Assembly: GCA_963513935.1 (NCBI GenBank)
Contig: OY740770.1
Coordinates: forward strand, 93,900,511-93,964,510
Direction of reading: 5' to 3'
Length of the DNA: 64,000 bases
From: Aphrophora alni
Lineage: Eukaryota > Arthropoda > Insecta > Hemiptera > Aphrophoridae
Shown: one piece after another, positions 39,193 through 48,509 of the stretch
How positions within the stretch are numbered: the stretch's first letter is position 1
Layout: every line of letters starts with the position of its first letter
Translations under genes and position numbers: made by a program
Notes under the pieces: model-generated
Databases searched by the model: none
What the model was told of the DNA's origin: nothing
What the model saw: only the letters and a program-made list of their open reading frames with translations

Positions 39193-39462
39193 GTTTATTT
39201 TCCTGCTCCTTCAGTTAATTTTAAAAGGTGGTTGTCAAAATCGTTATTAAAATTATATGTTGGTCAAAGTTTAGATGAATCAGTCCATAGAATTTTGATA
39301 AAGTCTGCATTGGAATATTTTTGTTCTACTACTCTATCGAGTACGTCTATCAAAGACAAAGTGAGACGTAGTAAATCAAAGATTTTAAATAAAATCCTAC
39401 AACCAGTAACACAACGTAGGGAGGTTAATCTATCAGACTTGGTTAATCTCTTTGTTTTATGA
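39193..39462 (+). other. 90-codon open frame of unknown nature
   Basis: The frame is open from 39193 to a TGA-terminated end at 39462, with no ATG near its start. A pyrimidine-rich stretch ending in CAG (about 39198-39214) would make a fair splice acceptor. The peptide is Ser/Leu/Lys-rich, with VNFKRWLSKSLLKLYVGQSL near the start and VTQRREVNLSDL near the end. The first part faintly recalls the extreme C-terminus of LINE reverse transcriptases (FKRxLKxxLL), but that is too short to rely on. It could be an exon, a TE relic or chance. Confidence 0.22.
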
Positions 39463-39474
39463 GACTACAAAAAT

Positions 39475-39479
<5 letters not shown>

Positions 39480-39506
<27 letters not shown>
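39480..39506. repeat. (TA)n microsatellite
   Basis: About 13 TA units. Confidence 0.97.
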
Positions 39507-39510
<4 letters not shown>

Positions 39511-39860
39511 CTAATTAGTCTTGAGATATATAAAAAACAAAATGTGACAACAAAAAGCAAAAAAAAAAAACGAACGAAAATAATTTCTGGGAAAACAACC
39601 CCTGAAGGGATGTAGGGTTGGCACTATTCAGCCACATACAATATGCAAGCTGAGTAATTAGTTCTACTCCGCCAAATTCTTCTCCGACTAAATGTAAAAT
39701 AAAATAGCCTTTCTTAAAAGAACTTTGTCTGATATAAATCGTTTGCTCATGCATTTTAAGCATAATTGAAAAGTAAAAAGTATTCATATTTAACCTTTGA
39801 GATAAGACCAATACAAAATTATTTGATTGGATATAAATTATTTGGCCTACCATGATAGCA

Positions 39861-40759
39861 TACAGGGTGTTTTTTTAAACTTGCATTTTATTTATTTGAA
39901 ACTAAAAAAAGGGATAAATGTTTGGTTTGCAGTAAACGTTAATCCATAATATAAGAGAAACTATATGTTTTTCAAATGTAAAAATCCCTCATACTGACAC
40001 AGACCATCTTGCAACCCGCTACTTAAAATTTCAAACGGCAACATACACCTTGTGACACCTTTAATAAAAGAGCACAAAAATGAATTTTCTTTAAATAATA
40101 TTAAATTGGATCATCCATCCTCGACATATTGCATTATCGTTAATTTATATGTCAACATTTTGTTACTGCAAAGGCGTTCCTTGGAGCTCTTTTTATTATT
40201 GTGAAATATATTGAAGGAAAAATAAGAGTCAATTTTTAACTCTCAATGATTTAACAAAAATGAATAATGAGAGTTCATAATCTTTAAAATTCTATACAAT
40301 TTTGGTTTAGTAGAAATTTTTTGATAGTGTATTTTTTTACAAACATGACGGTGCACTCTAAACTGTCGCAGGAATATATTTTATGTAGGTAGTTGAAAGA
40401 CCATTCCCCTGACCGATTGACAAGCCAAAAGGGTTCTATAGAGTGGACCGCAAAATCGCATAATTTGACATCATAAGACTATTATTTTTTGAAGCCATTT
40501 AAAATATGTGTACAAATCATTGCCAGTTGATTTAGTAGATCTTCGGAATGGAATAATGATTACGTGTATTAATTCCTGAAGAAATTTTGCAAAAATTAAG
40601 AATTGAGTTTTAGATCAGGCTGTATTATTACATGGAAAGGTATGGTGATCATTTTGAATATCATCTGTGATTTATTTGAAGAAAATTCAAGTACACAATA
40701 TATGTAGCATTACTACCAGCATATTAAATTTAAATTTATTTCCATTATTCCAGTCTGTA
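39861..40759 (+). mobile_element. Decayed Tc1/mariner-superfamily DNA transposon
   Basis: The left end TACAGGGTGTTTTTTTAAAC (39861-39880) begins at a TA and matches a common arthropod transposon terminus. A transposase C-terminal pseudogene follows (40335-40670). About 90 bp after its stop, CCAGTCTGTA (40750-40759) could be a worn copy of the inverted end (expected ...ACACCCTGTA). The distance from the left end to the catalytic region is too short for a full transposase N-terminus, so the copy is probably internally deleted. I am confident in the superfamily from the protein and less so in the right boundary. Confidence 0.6.
40335..40670 (+). pseudogene. Transposase C-terminal half, Tc1/mariner (DDE) type, broken
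   Basis: Frame 0 from 40335 reads FYKHDGAL, the counterpart of the family's FQQDGAPxH block with a catalytic Asp, then hits TAA. After a shift (frame +1 from 40408) PDRLTSQKGSIEW continues with TAKSHNLTS, a TAA at 40474-40476 and DYYFLKPFK. This matches the family order PDRWIGRRGPIEWPPRSPDLTPLDFFLWGYLK, where the last Asp is catalytic. Back in frame 0, ERYGDHFEYHL and TGA (40668-40670) match the usual C-terminus ENNGxHFEHLL-stop. At least two frameshifts and several stops make it a dead copy. The enzyme would have catalysed cut-and-paste transposition at TA sites. The family assignment is from recognition of these blocks; the N-terminal DNA-binding domain is not visible. Confidence 0.8.
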
Positions 40760-41039
40760 TAATAATTAAATAAATTTTATGTATCTAAAATAAATTTGTT
40801 TTTACCACTCTAACAACTTGTTATTACCGACAAAAAATAGCTTCAACAAACTCTTTCACATAGAACAATGGGTAAGTATAAATTAGAGATTTTACAATAT
40901 TTCGTAACCGATGACCCAATTTGATAGATTTTACATAAAATTATATATTTTTTTAATCTCTCTAATGAAATTTGCCCCTTGGGGTAAGTGTATATAAATG
41001 TACAGATACTTATTTTACCTCTTAGGCGAATTTTTACCC

Positions 41040-41580
41040 TCCTCAAGATCCCTTTCATTCAACTATCACTACTCTGGTTCCTCTCCCTTCACTTTCCTAC
41101 CCACTTAGTTCTTAGATTATATTCCAGGTTTTACATCTACGTCACTATCCATCATCCTTCGTCCTTGAACATTTTCTCTTCTCCTCCAGTTTTCCATGCA
41201 ATAAGCCTCCTCAATATGTTTTCCTCGCCAGTCGATCCATGTGGACGAGCAAGATCAACTTCTCGGACTTCACAAATTTTACAATGGGTTCTCTTCCGAG
41301 GATTCATTGGTTTTCATGGGTTGATATGTCCTCCGTATTTTCCCTCTTTGTCAATCGGCTTCAGATTTTCCTTCCCTTGAAAAACTCTGAGAAACTTTTG
41401 GTGTGCATTATCGACATGGTCTACGTTTCCGATCCATGTAACGCATGCCTGATTAATCTCTTATAAAGTTTAATCATCAAGTTTCTGGATGGGAAGATCT
41501 ATTTAAGATGTTGATATTAGCATAAATAACCACTTTTCGAGCCATAATTTGCTTATTACTCTACATTCACCGAGTTTTCG
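41040..41580 (-). pseudogene. Non-LTR retrotransposon reverse transcriptase, C-terminal part, broken
   Basis: The minus strand reads SRNLMIKLYKRLIRHALHGS with ETxT after it (about 41489-41421), the decayed equivalent of the LINE block KLYKTLIRPVLLYGSETWT. A TAG sits where Trp is expected (41423-41421). After more frame damage come REPIVKFVKSEKLILLVHMD (family: ...IVKFIKxxRLRWLGHVxRM) and LLHGKLEEKRKCSR (family: LxGKxEGKRxRGRP), then GRRMMDSDV in another frame, like GRPKxRWxDDV. The order and spacing of the blocks are those of the thumb and C-terminal region of LINE reverse transcriptases. Homology probably extends up to about 41580 in poorer form. The clade cannot be assigned from this part. 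Plus-strand frames over 40988-41466 are shadows of it. Confidence 0.8.
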
Positions 41581-41589
41581 CTGTTTAAC

Positions 41590-42400
41590 GCAGCAACTAA
41601 TGTAACTAAAAAAGTTTACACTTTTGAAATAATTGTTTACAGTATACCTACGTATTCCGATTCCAACATATTCATATGTTTTTATTTTTATATCATGAAT
41701 TCTAAGCCAAATCGTTGCACTCTTTTCTTCGAAGGCTTTCTTTGAGGATATTCAGACTTTGTACTACCAGTGAACAATCATGAATATAGGCAAAGGAATT
41801 TGTTGACTTATATACTATATTTCATACCAGTTTCACTTCCTACATTGCTATTGGAAAGGCAATATCTCTGACACACCCACATCACACTTCAAAGTCTCTG
41901 CTATTCTTAAATAAAATAATTCCTTGTCTCAAGATTAATTCATATCGACTCAACCAGTTTGAACACAACTTATGCTACTCCAAATTATTCTATTGAGTTG
42001 GATACTTTTGTTTGTATTGTTATATACATTTAATAATACCAAATTTATTCATCTTTACTTACCAAAGAAAACTTCTGCATCTTAATACGCTTACTAAAAA
42101 ACAATTACCAAGAACTGGAAGGATACAAAAGCGTAGAACAATGTACTTTTGTGAAAATCATTAAGTTTATGTTTCTGATAATCTGCTTGTTAACTCGACC
42201 GTTCACACTGTGCCAACTCTACAAAATTTGGCACGTGGTTTTTGGAAAATAGTTTGGAATTGAAGACTTTACGTTCGACTAAATATATTTCTCTATTTTG
42301 AATAATCAGTTTACTTCTAGAAATACCGAAGAAAACCTTATACTAACTTCTGGAAATATATAAGCAAAAGAAAAGACGCCAAATAAGTGTACCTCCTCTA
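41590..42400. other. AT-rich DNA, nothing recognised
   Basis: This may include further upstream LINE sequence too decayed to read. I see no other signal. Confidence 0.5.
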
Positions 42401-42429
42401 TTTCTCATTACAGACAAGATACGGTCCGG

Positions 42430-42775
42430 GTAGTGTCGGGGATTGTAAACGAAGCCAATAGGAGCAAATCCCAAGGATAATTCACAATTTGTTACTTCGG
42501 AATCGAAAAATATTTGTGCAAAAATCTATCTCTAGTAATTCAATTTAAATTATATTTATATCCTCTCATTTACTGTCAATTCACAAATCAATTTTTAGTC
42601 TTCACAAATCAGACTTGACATTTACACGTGACGTTCATGTAGTTTAGGGTTTAAATATATAACCCAGTGTCACTGGAAACGCTGAGATTGATTGATCGGA
42701 ACTTCAATTTCAGATAACATAACTGGCTTTGTTTTCTATTGATCAAATTTGACTCTACAAATAAATTGGTTAAGT
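42430..42775. mobile_element. Interspersed repeat family D, copy 1
   Basis: Collinear with 52485-52815 over at least 42553-42775. Shared blocks in order: AATCAATTTT, GACTTGACATT / GAACTTGATATT, GTTCATGTAGTTTAGGGTT / GTTCGTGTAATTTATGGTT, CACTGGA, GATAACATAACTGGCTTT, then TTGATC and a common TTGGTT end. The upstream part (TCGGGGATTGTAAACGAA around 42438) may match TCGGGGTAGGGGATACGAA around 52489. Same orientation. No coding capacity was seen and the class is unknown. Confidence 0.7.
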
Positions 42776-43753
42776 TCCTCAATGTACAATATCTATTCTA
42801 TGTGAGATATAAATGAAATCAACATTAAAGAATTAATTTCCTTTTCAGAGTCAAACTATTAGGGGACGTTGGTCCCTCTTATATTCGATGTGTTAATTAG
42901 AACAACCTAATATATATTATTGTCAGAAAGTATGAAATATAACAACAATCTTTTCTTTACCTATTATATTTTATTATTTGATTATTCTGTTTACAAAATT
43001 TGTATCTACACTTTTTGAGAGACTTATGTTTCATTTAGTAGCTCATGATTTTATTTATTTACCTAAGAAATATCCAAATAAAAAATGAGAATTGTTTAAA
43101 ATGAATGACACTAATAAAACCTGGTATGAAATAAAATAAAAGAAAATTAGGAGATATTTTATATTTACTGATTTAGCCAAAGTGTATCTTTTGCGGAAAA
43201 CACTTTAAAAAAACTTTCTTAGGTAACAATAATAGAAACAGGTAATTTGCACTTTTGCTTTAAGCTTAATGCAATTATAACCAATCTCGTAACTTATTAT
43301 TATGCAAATCACTGTTCCCTTATTTATTTAGTGGTGTAATTTCCATCCGCTATGTTACAGGTTTCAAAGGATTTTACTACACAGAAAAAATACTATATCC
43401 TAAATGGTAAAATCCTTTATACAAGTTCGATCATTTCTTGACAACGTTAACCACTAAACTACATGGAAAAGTTGAAATACTAGCTCTTAAAAATAATATA
43501 GTAACTAAATTGCCTATTCTACCTTTTTAAACATTAAGCAACTATTAACAAATTAATTATTTTAGAAATTTCTTAACGTTATATTTCCACACAAACTTTG
43601 TTAAAAGTATTTTAATCTTGGAAAGTTTTGGTGAAATGTTTAGGATTGTACATACCTACCTTACTAAACCACAAAAATTAAAAAAAATTATACCACTATA
43701 TATAAAAAAATTATTTTAGGCTGTTCATCTTGGTATTATATAAACTGTCTCCA

Positions 43754-43906
43754 ATATATATATATATATATTTTTTTTTTTAATAATAAAAAAAATTAAT
43801 TAAAAGGTAATTTGTTATTTAAAATAGTAACAATGTATAATTTCTTTACAAAATATATATATATTATATATATATTATATTATATATATATATACTATAT
43901 ATTATT
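43754..43906. repeat. TA-rich low-complexity region
   Basis: (AT)n at 43754-43770 runs into an 11-base T run and AATAATAAA. A second, irregular TATATATTATAT tract follows at 43853-43906. Confidence 0.95.
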
Positions 43907-44206
43907 CTTAAAGGTTTTAAAAACTCATTTAATAAAATAATCCAAATTAATTAGATATATAACAATTATATTATATGAAAAAAAAATATTATGAAAATTT
44001 TCTGTCATAATTTTTATTTTTTTACCTTCTAAAGATGAAAATGTATGTTTTTGTTGGATAAAATAATAAATCATTGTTCGATTTACGTTCAACAAAACAA
44101 TAAACAAAATGTTACTATTATATTTTAAAGGATATTACATGGAACATTTAAAATGAAAAAAAAAAAAAAATCTAGTTACATTTAGGCTCGTTTGGATATT
44201 AGGTAG

Positions 44207-44238
44207 GTACTTATTTTATACTTATGTACTTATTTTAT
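44207..44238. repeat. 13-bp direct repeat
   Basis: GTACTTATTTTAT occurs at 44207-44219 and 44226-44238, a 19-bp period. Confidence 0.9.
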
Positions 44239-44349
44239 GTAACCCGTGTATTTGTAACATAAAATTAGTTAAAACTTTTACTGGCAAAGAATTTTGTTTC
44301 TAAGAGTATATTTCATTTGTCTAATAATAATAATGTATAATTCTATGTT

Positions 44350-44620
44350 ATTTATTTTCATTGTACAAAAAGGAATAATACTGAGTTGAAAAACTCGTTA
44401 CAAATATCTGAAGCACTTAACATCGACCAGTATGAGGTCCACTTTAGTCCAATATCATCTCTACACTTTCAGCCTCATAATAGCGGTCAGCAATAGGGGG
44501 AAACCAAAACATTTACCGCAAATGGTTGTGGGAATTCGTTTTATATACATCTCGCATAATAAACATTCTTGAGGCTAGTGGTCACATTGTATTTTTATTT
44601 GTGTCTAAATAAACTTTCCA
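44350..44620. mobile_element. Interspersed repeat family A, copy 1
   Basis: Collinear with 58600-58855 in the same orientation. Shared blocks: TGAGTTGAA, TATGAGGTCCACTTTAGTCC / TATGAGGTCTACTTTAGTCC, ATCTCTACAC / GTCTCTACAC, CATAATAGCGGT, GCAAATGGTTGT and TTTTTATTTGT. The minus strands of both copies keep partly protein-like text (NHLR, RMF, RDDIG-type words) but with frame breaks, so the ancestor may have been coding on the minus strand. I recognise no family. Confidence 0.75.
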
Positions 44621-44629
44621 CAACGATAT

Positions 44630-45965
44630 AACAGTATGTGTCATTAAAAGTGTCTGCATTCACGTTTGAAATATGATTGGTAATGTAAAATTTATAATTG
44701 TAAGAAACGTGCCAATAACTGGTTAATACTGCATATCATATTAAGTAATGTCGCTAACATACTTATGTTCTTATCGAATTAGATCCATTTAGAAAAGCAG
44801 TGGAGGGAGCTACTAGAGCCCCTTTACCCTAAAAATATAAAGTAGTTTAAGAATAAATTATTATTGAAATACCTCTGTTGTTCTAATAAGAGACTAGTGA
44901 ATAGTATGTGGTTTTGAGGGGGGGGGGGAGAGTACGCAACAGTATCGCAGTATGACTGCGTCAACTGATCAAGTTTAGGAAGTGATAAATATTGCATCAT
45001 TTATTACGGAAACGTTTTCTATAAGAAGTCCTTCTAGATATTACACGTGTTTTCAAATAATAATTTGGGATTTTTCAATTTTGTTTTATTTAAAATAAAT
45101 AGTTATTTACAAACATCATGCATTTTAATTGATTTTAAATACATGTTCCATTCAGTTTACTATATATGAAAGAAGTCAAAATAGTACAAATCAGAAAAGT
45201 ATTATTATTTATTATGCGTTGCGAAATGTGTTACTGATAATATTTAAACAAGGCAAATTTTTAATACTGGCACATAAGTACTGGATGGCTATAAAGTTTA
45301 AAAAAGACAAAAAGAATTATTTCAAATTAATATTTTAAAAGTCAGGGATTAGTAAATCATACTAGTATAGTTCCTTAAAACAACTTATTTCAAATTTCCA
45401 ACATATAATGCATCCATTCCAGAAATAATTACTTATTGTGGAGCGAGATAATAAACAATTATTGCAAAGAGTATATTATTTAATTTAAAACCTACTACTA
45501 AAATACTAACATCCATAACAATCAAATACAATTTTAGGATTACGCTTCATTACTAAGTTATCACGCTAAGTTCCAATAAAACACACAACTTATTATGTCC
45601 CATACTTTAGTTGACACGTAATCATATTCGTTTACAAAATGGAGTGTCATTTTAGGTATTAATTTACAAACATTTTTTTAAATTTCCCTCAAGATATTAT
45701 TATTATGCTTTAGAATAGAATTGATTGACATGTTATTGTCTCTGATCTAGGTGTTACCATTAATTAATAATTTAAATATCTTCAATAATAACAGAATGAA
45801 TAGTTATAAATTAAACAAAATGTAATATTATGAAAAGCACATTATAAAAAGTATTATTTCATAAGAGTTTACAATTATTTAAAAATCGTAATGTTATTTA
45901 CCAAAAAAAAACAAACAAAAAAAAAACACATTAACGACGTAAAAGACATTAATAAGGCAAACAAA
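44630..45965. other. AT-rich DNA with no supported gene
   Basis: Contains an 11-base G run (44918-44928). A frame at 45129-45338 (+) is AT-driven. The A-rich stretch 45900-45930 directly precedes family C copy 1. Confidence 0.6.
44918..44928. repeat. Poly-G run
   Basis: Eleven consecutive G, a rare tract type in this AT-rich window. Confidence 0.97.
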
Positions 45966-46156
45966 GTAAAAGAAAACATATTGACTTTGAACAATGCCTG
46001 TTTTGTCAATATAATGATTGTTAATAAAACACGTTGTAAAAGCATGCTGCTTATATAACTTAGAATCTAATTTAGGAATAAATATTTCATTAAATAATTT
46101 CTTTGACGCTTTAACTTAATTATATTTATGTAACACTTCGTAAGAGTCAACAGTTG

Positions 46157-46157
<1 letters not shown>

Positions 46158-46211
<54 letters not shown>
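46158..46211. repeat. (TA)n microsatellite inside family C
   Basis: About 27 TA units, at the point where copies at 54.2 and 63.8 kb have only short A/T-rich sequence. Confidence 0.97.
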
Positions 46212-46212
<1 letters not shown>

Positions 46213-46296
46213 TCCCTTAGAACTTCTTTTAATTTGTAATAAAATATAATATGCTTCGTAGACACAAACGTATGATTTTGTTTTAATGCCTTTACT

Positions 46297-46576
<280 letters not shown>

Positions 46577-46581
46577 AATAT

Positions 46582-46990
46582 TTGTGATCATAAAAACATC
46601 AAATTAATGTTTAGTAAGTTTATGTTTGGTTAACAATTAACTATACTTCTAGAGAAAGTATCAATATAAGAATATAAATCAGTTTAATGTTTTCTATATA
46701 TTTAGTTAGGTTGAGGGTTTGGTTAAAAAAAAACTATATGATCTATATAGATAGAATGTATTATGATGAGAAAACATATCTATTTATGGTTTTGAATGTT
46801 TAGGTTAGGTTATAATAAACTATATAGTACATAGTAAGAAAGGATTGTGATGAGAAAAGATATATTTAATGTTTTGTATGTTTAAGTTTGGCTGGAACTA
46901 TGTTAGGTTAGGTTAGAATAAATTTAATAGGAAGTATAGTGATCAGAAAACAAATCTATTGAATGTTTTGTGGGTTTAATTGATTAGTAA
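46582..46990 (+). repeat. Minisatellite of about five diverged units
   Basis: Units of roughly 70-100 bp begin near 46582, 46651, 46753, 46837 and 46930. Each follows the scheme TGTGATGAGAAAACAT, TTTAATGTTTTGTATGTTTAG, GGTTAGGTT, then AATAAACTATATAGTA. One unit holds TTAGGTTAGGTTAG, by chance the insect telomere motif. The 54-kb family C copy has a single such unit (about 54452-54523), so the array grew inside the element. Confidence 0.75.
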
Positions 46991-47089
46991 GCAAAATTGT
47001 TCAAATCTGTTTGTCTGTAAGTCCGCCGACTGTGAATTATAAGCAACATTCTCCTAGCTTTTTTAAGGGTAAGAACACAGAACAAAAAT

Positions 47090-48275
47090 TAATTTTCTTT
47101 ATGTAATAAGCTATACAATTCCAATTTAATCATAATTATGTTTGTGACAACTATATTTTTGTAATTTTTAAAAATTATAATATCAAAACTATTTTTCTTA
47201 AACCAATACAGTTTTGCTATATTTCAAATAAAAAGGAAATAAGTTCACAGATTGTGATCAATATTGATTCAAGTAACATATTACCAGAGAAAATTAAAAT
47301 TTGATGGTGAAGAATGTGTAATTTATAAAATTATTGTAAAAAATCTCATTCGCATTACATATTAACACATTTATTTACTAGTGCATTAAGAATAACAAGT
47401 TTAAATGAACTTCTAAGTCAAACGTATGCCTCTATCAGTTTTACTCAGGTATAATATAATATTTATAAATGATTTATTTTATGAATGACAAAACCGTTTA
47501 TAATTAATTCAAACATATCTTGAAAATGTTTTTTGAATTATTTGTATATAAACCAAATCTTTACATAACAACCGGGATATTCAACCCAAAAAGAAACAAT
47601 CTCAATAAAATTAATAGAAATATATTTAAACATTCTCGACCTATCAATAACCGAAACCAAAATTACTCAAGATAAACATCATGGGGTACAGAAAAAAATG
47701 TATCAAATCTCACTCTTATCAAATTGATTGATACAATGGCTAAATATTCAGACGTATTTGTATTACCACAGAAATATTATGTATAATTTAACGACTGCAA
47801 AATGTAGTAACGGCAAAATGATACAGCACAGAAATAACTAACAGAAAAAAATATACAAGGGGAGCAAGAGACAATAAACAGGATATTTTTATAACAAATA
47901 CACGCTCATACGATTCAACAAAACATTATAATAGGCTTTGAAAATGTAATTAAAGTACATCTGGTATGCATAGCATACATAACAAATAGTAAATTGAACG
48001 ATGTACTACGACCACTAACAATGTCGTTAAATATTAATATACCAGGAGGTCACATGTCCGTAATAAAAACGAAATTCCAATACAAACAATTAGGGTTCTC
48101 GGGCTTAATACAGTAAATTCAAAATATTGTATTCTTAAAATGGTTTTCTCAATAAAAAATGAACAGGTATTTTAATTGTAAGCCATTGCCTAATTCAATC
48201 AATTAGGTCAGCAACAATTTAAAGCTACAGCTACTACAACAATGAAAAACAGAAAAATGACTGGACCCGAAGAAA
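47090..48275. other. AT-rich DNA, nothing recognised
   Basis: No coding, RNA or TE signal that I could support. Confidence 0.6.
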
Positions 48276-48282
48276 ATTAATA

Positions 48283-48361
48283 CAGAGTGTTCAGAAAATG
48301 TGGTGACAAACATTAAGTGATTACTATATGGGTCAAAATACAGAAAATAATATGAAAACAA
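48283..48361 (+). mobile_element. Possible repeat terminus before the ribozyme-like unit
   Basis: TACAGAGTGTTCAGAAAATG at 48283-48302 resembles the TACAGGGTGT-type end seen at 39861. The link is motif-level only and no partner end was identified. The minus-strand frame at 48203-48445 is a shadow. Confidence 0.25.
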
Positions 48362-48502
48362 GTGTCCGGATGTAGTCAGTGATAGTTTGATTGGTGTAGC
48401 TTGTGTATCACTGAAGAAACCTTGTCGTTGAAACGCGTCTGACACTTAGGCGTATTTAATGTGAGAATTGTGTTCTCTGTGTTTGTTATACTGTGTCCGG
48501 AT
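48362..48502. mobile_element. Short unit flanked by 10-bp direct repeats, carrying the hammerhead motif
   Basis: GTGTCCGGAT occurs at 48362-48371 and 48493-48502. The 121 bp between them hold the hammerhead-like motif almost centrally. The repeats have the size of target-site duplications, or they could be the ends of a tandem-array monomer from which one junction survives. Neither internal terminal repeats nor a coding part is visible. Confidence 0.4.
48403..48445 (+). ncRNA. Candidate type I hammerhead ribozyme
   Basis: All conserved core elements are present in order. CTGAAGA (48411-48417) fits CUGANGA. Helix II is AAC/GTT (48418-48420 with 48427-48429) around a CTTGTC loop. GAAAC (48430-48434) is followed by a GC dinucleotide and GTC (48437-48439), so helix III is just A-U and C-G closing on 2 nt. 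Helix I pairs TCA (48408-48410) with TGA (48440-48442) and GTG (48403-48405) with CAC (48443-48445), leaving a TA bulge on the 5' strand where natural hammerheads carry tertiary-contact loops. Predicted self-cleavage is after C48439. Very short helices III are known from hammerheads of Penelope-like and retrozyme-like elements, which act best as dimers. Activity is inferred from sequence; helix II is only three A-U/C-G pairs and lacks the usual G-C first pair. Confidence 0.55.
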
Positions 48503-48509
48503 AGCTTCA

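Larger units (their letters stand above)
42780..44345. other. AT-rich DNA with TA tracts
   Basis: Contains two TA-rich tracts and a small duplication. The frame at 43925-44107 (minus) is AT-driven and not supported. Confidence 0.6.

Noticed and set aside
39515..39853. 112-codon minus-strand frame
   Set aside because: No recognisable domain, and composition follows the T-rich background. The length is near the chance maximum for this base composition.
40988..41466. Two overlapping plus-strand frames of 130 and 75 codons
   Set aside because: They are antisense shadows of the LINE reverse-transcriptase relic on the minus strand.
46903..46920. Interstitial telomeric repeat (TTAGG)n
   Set aside because: Fewer than three units, and they fall inside a minisatellite unit whose other copies show only partial TTAGG words.
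48203..48445. 80-codon minus-strand frame
   Set aside because: It is antisense to the hammerhead-like unit, with no family similarity.
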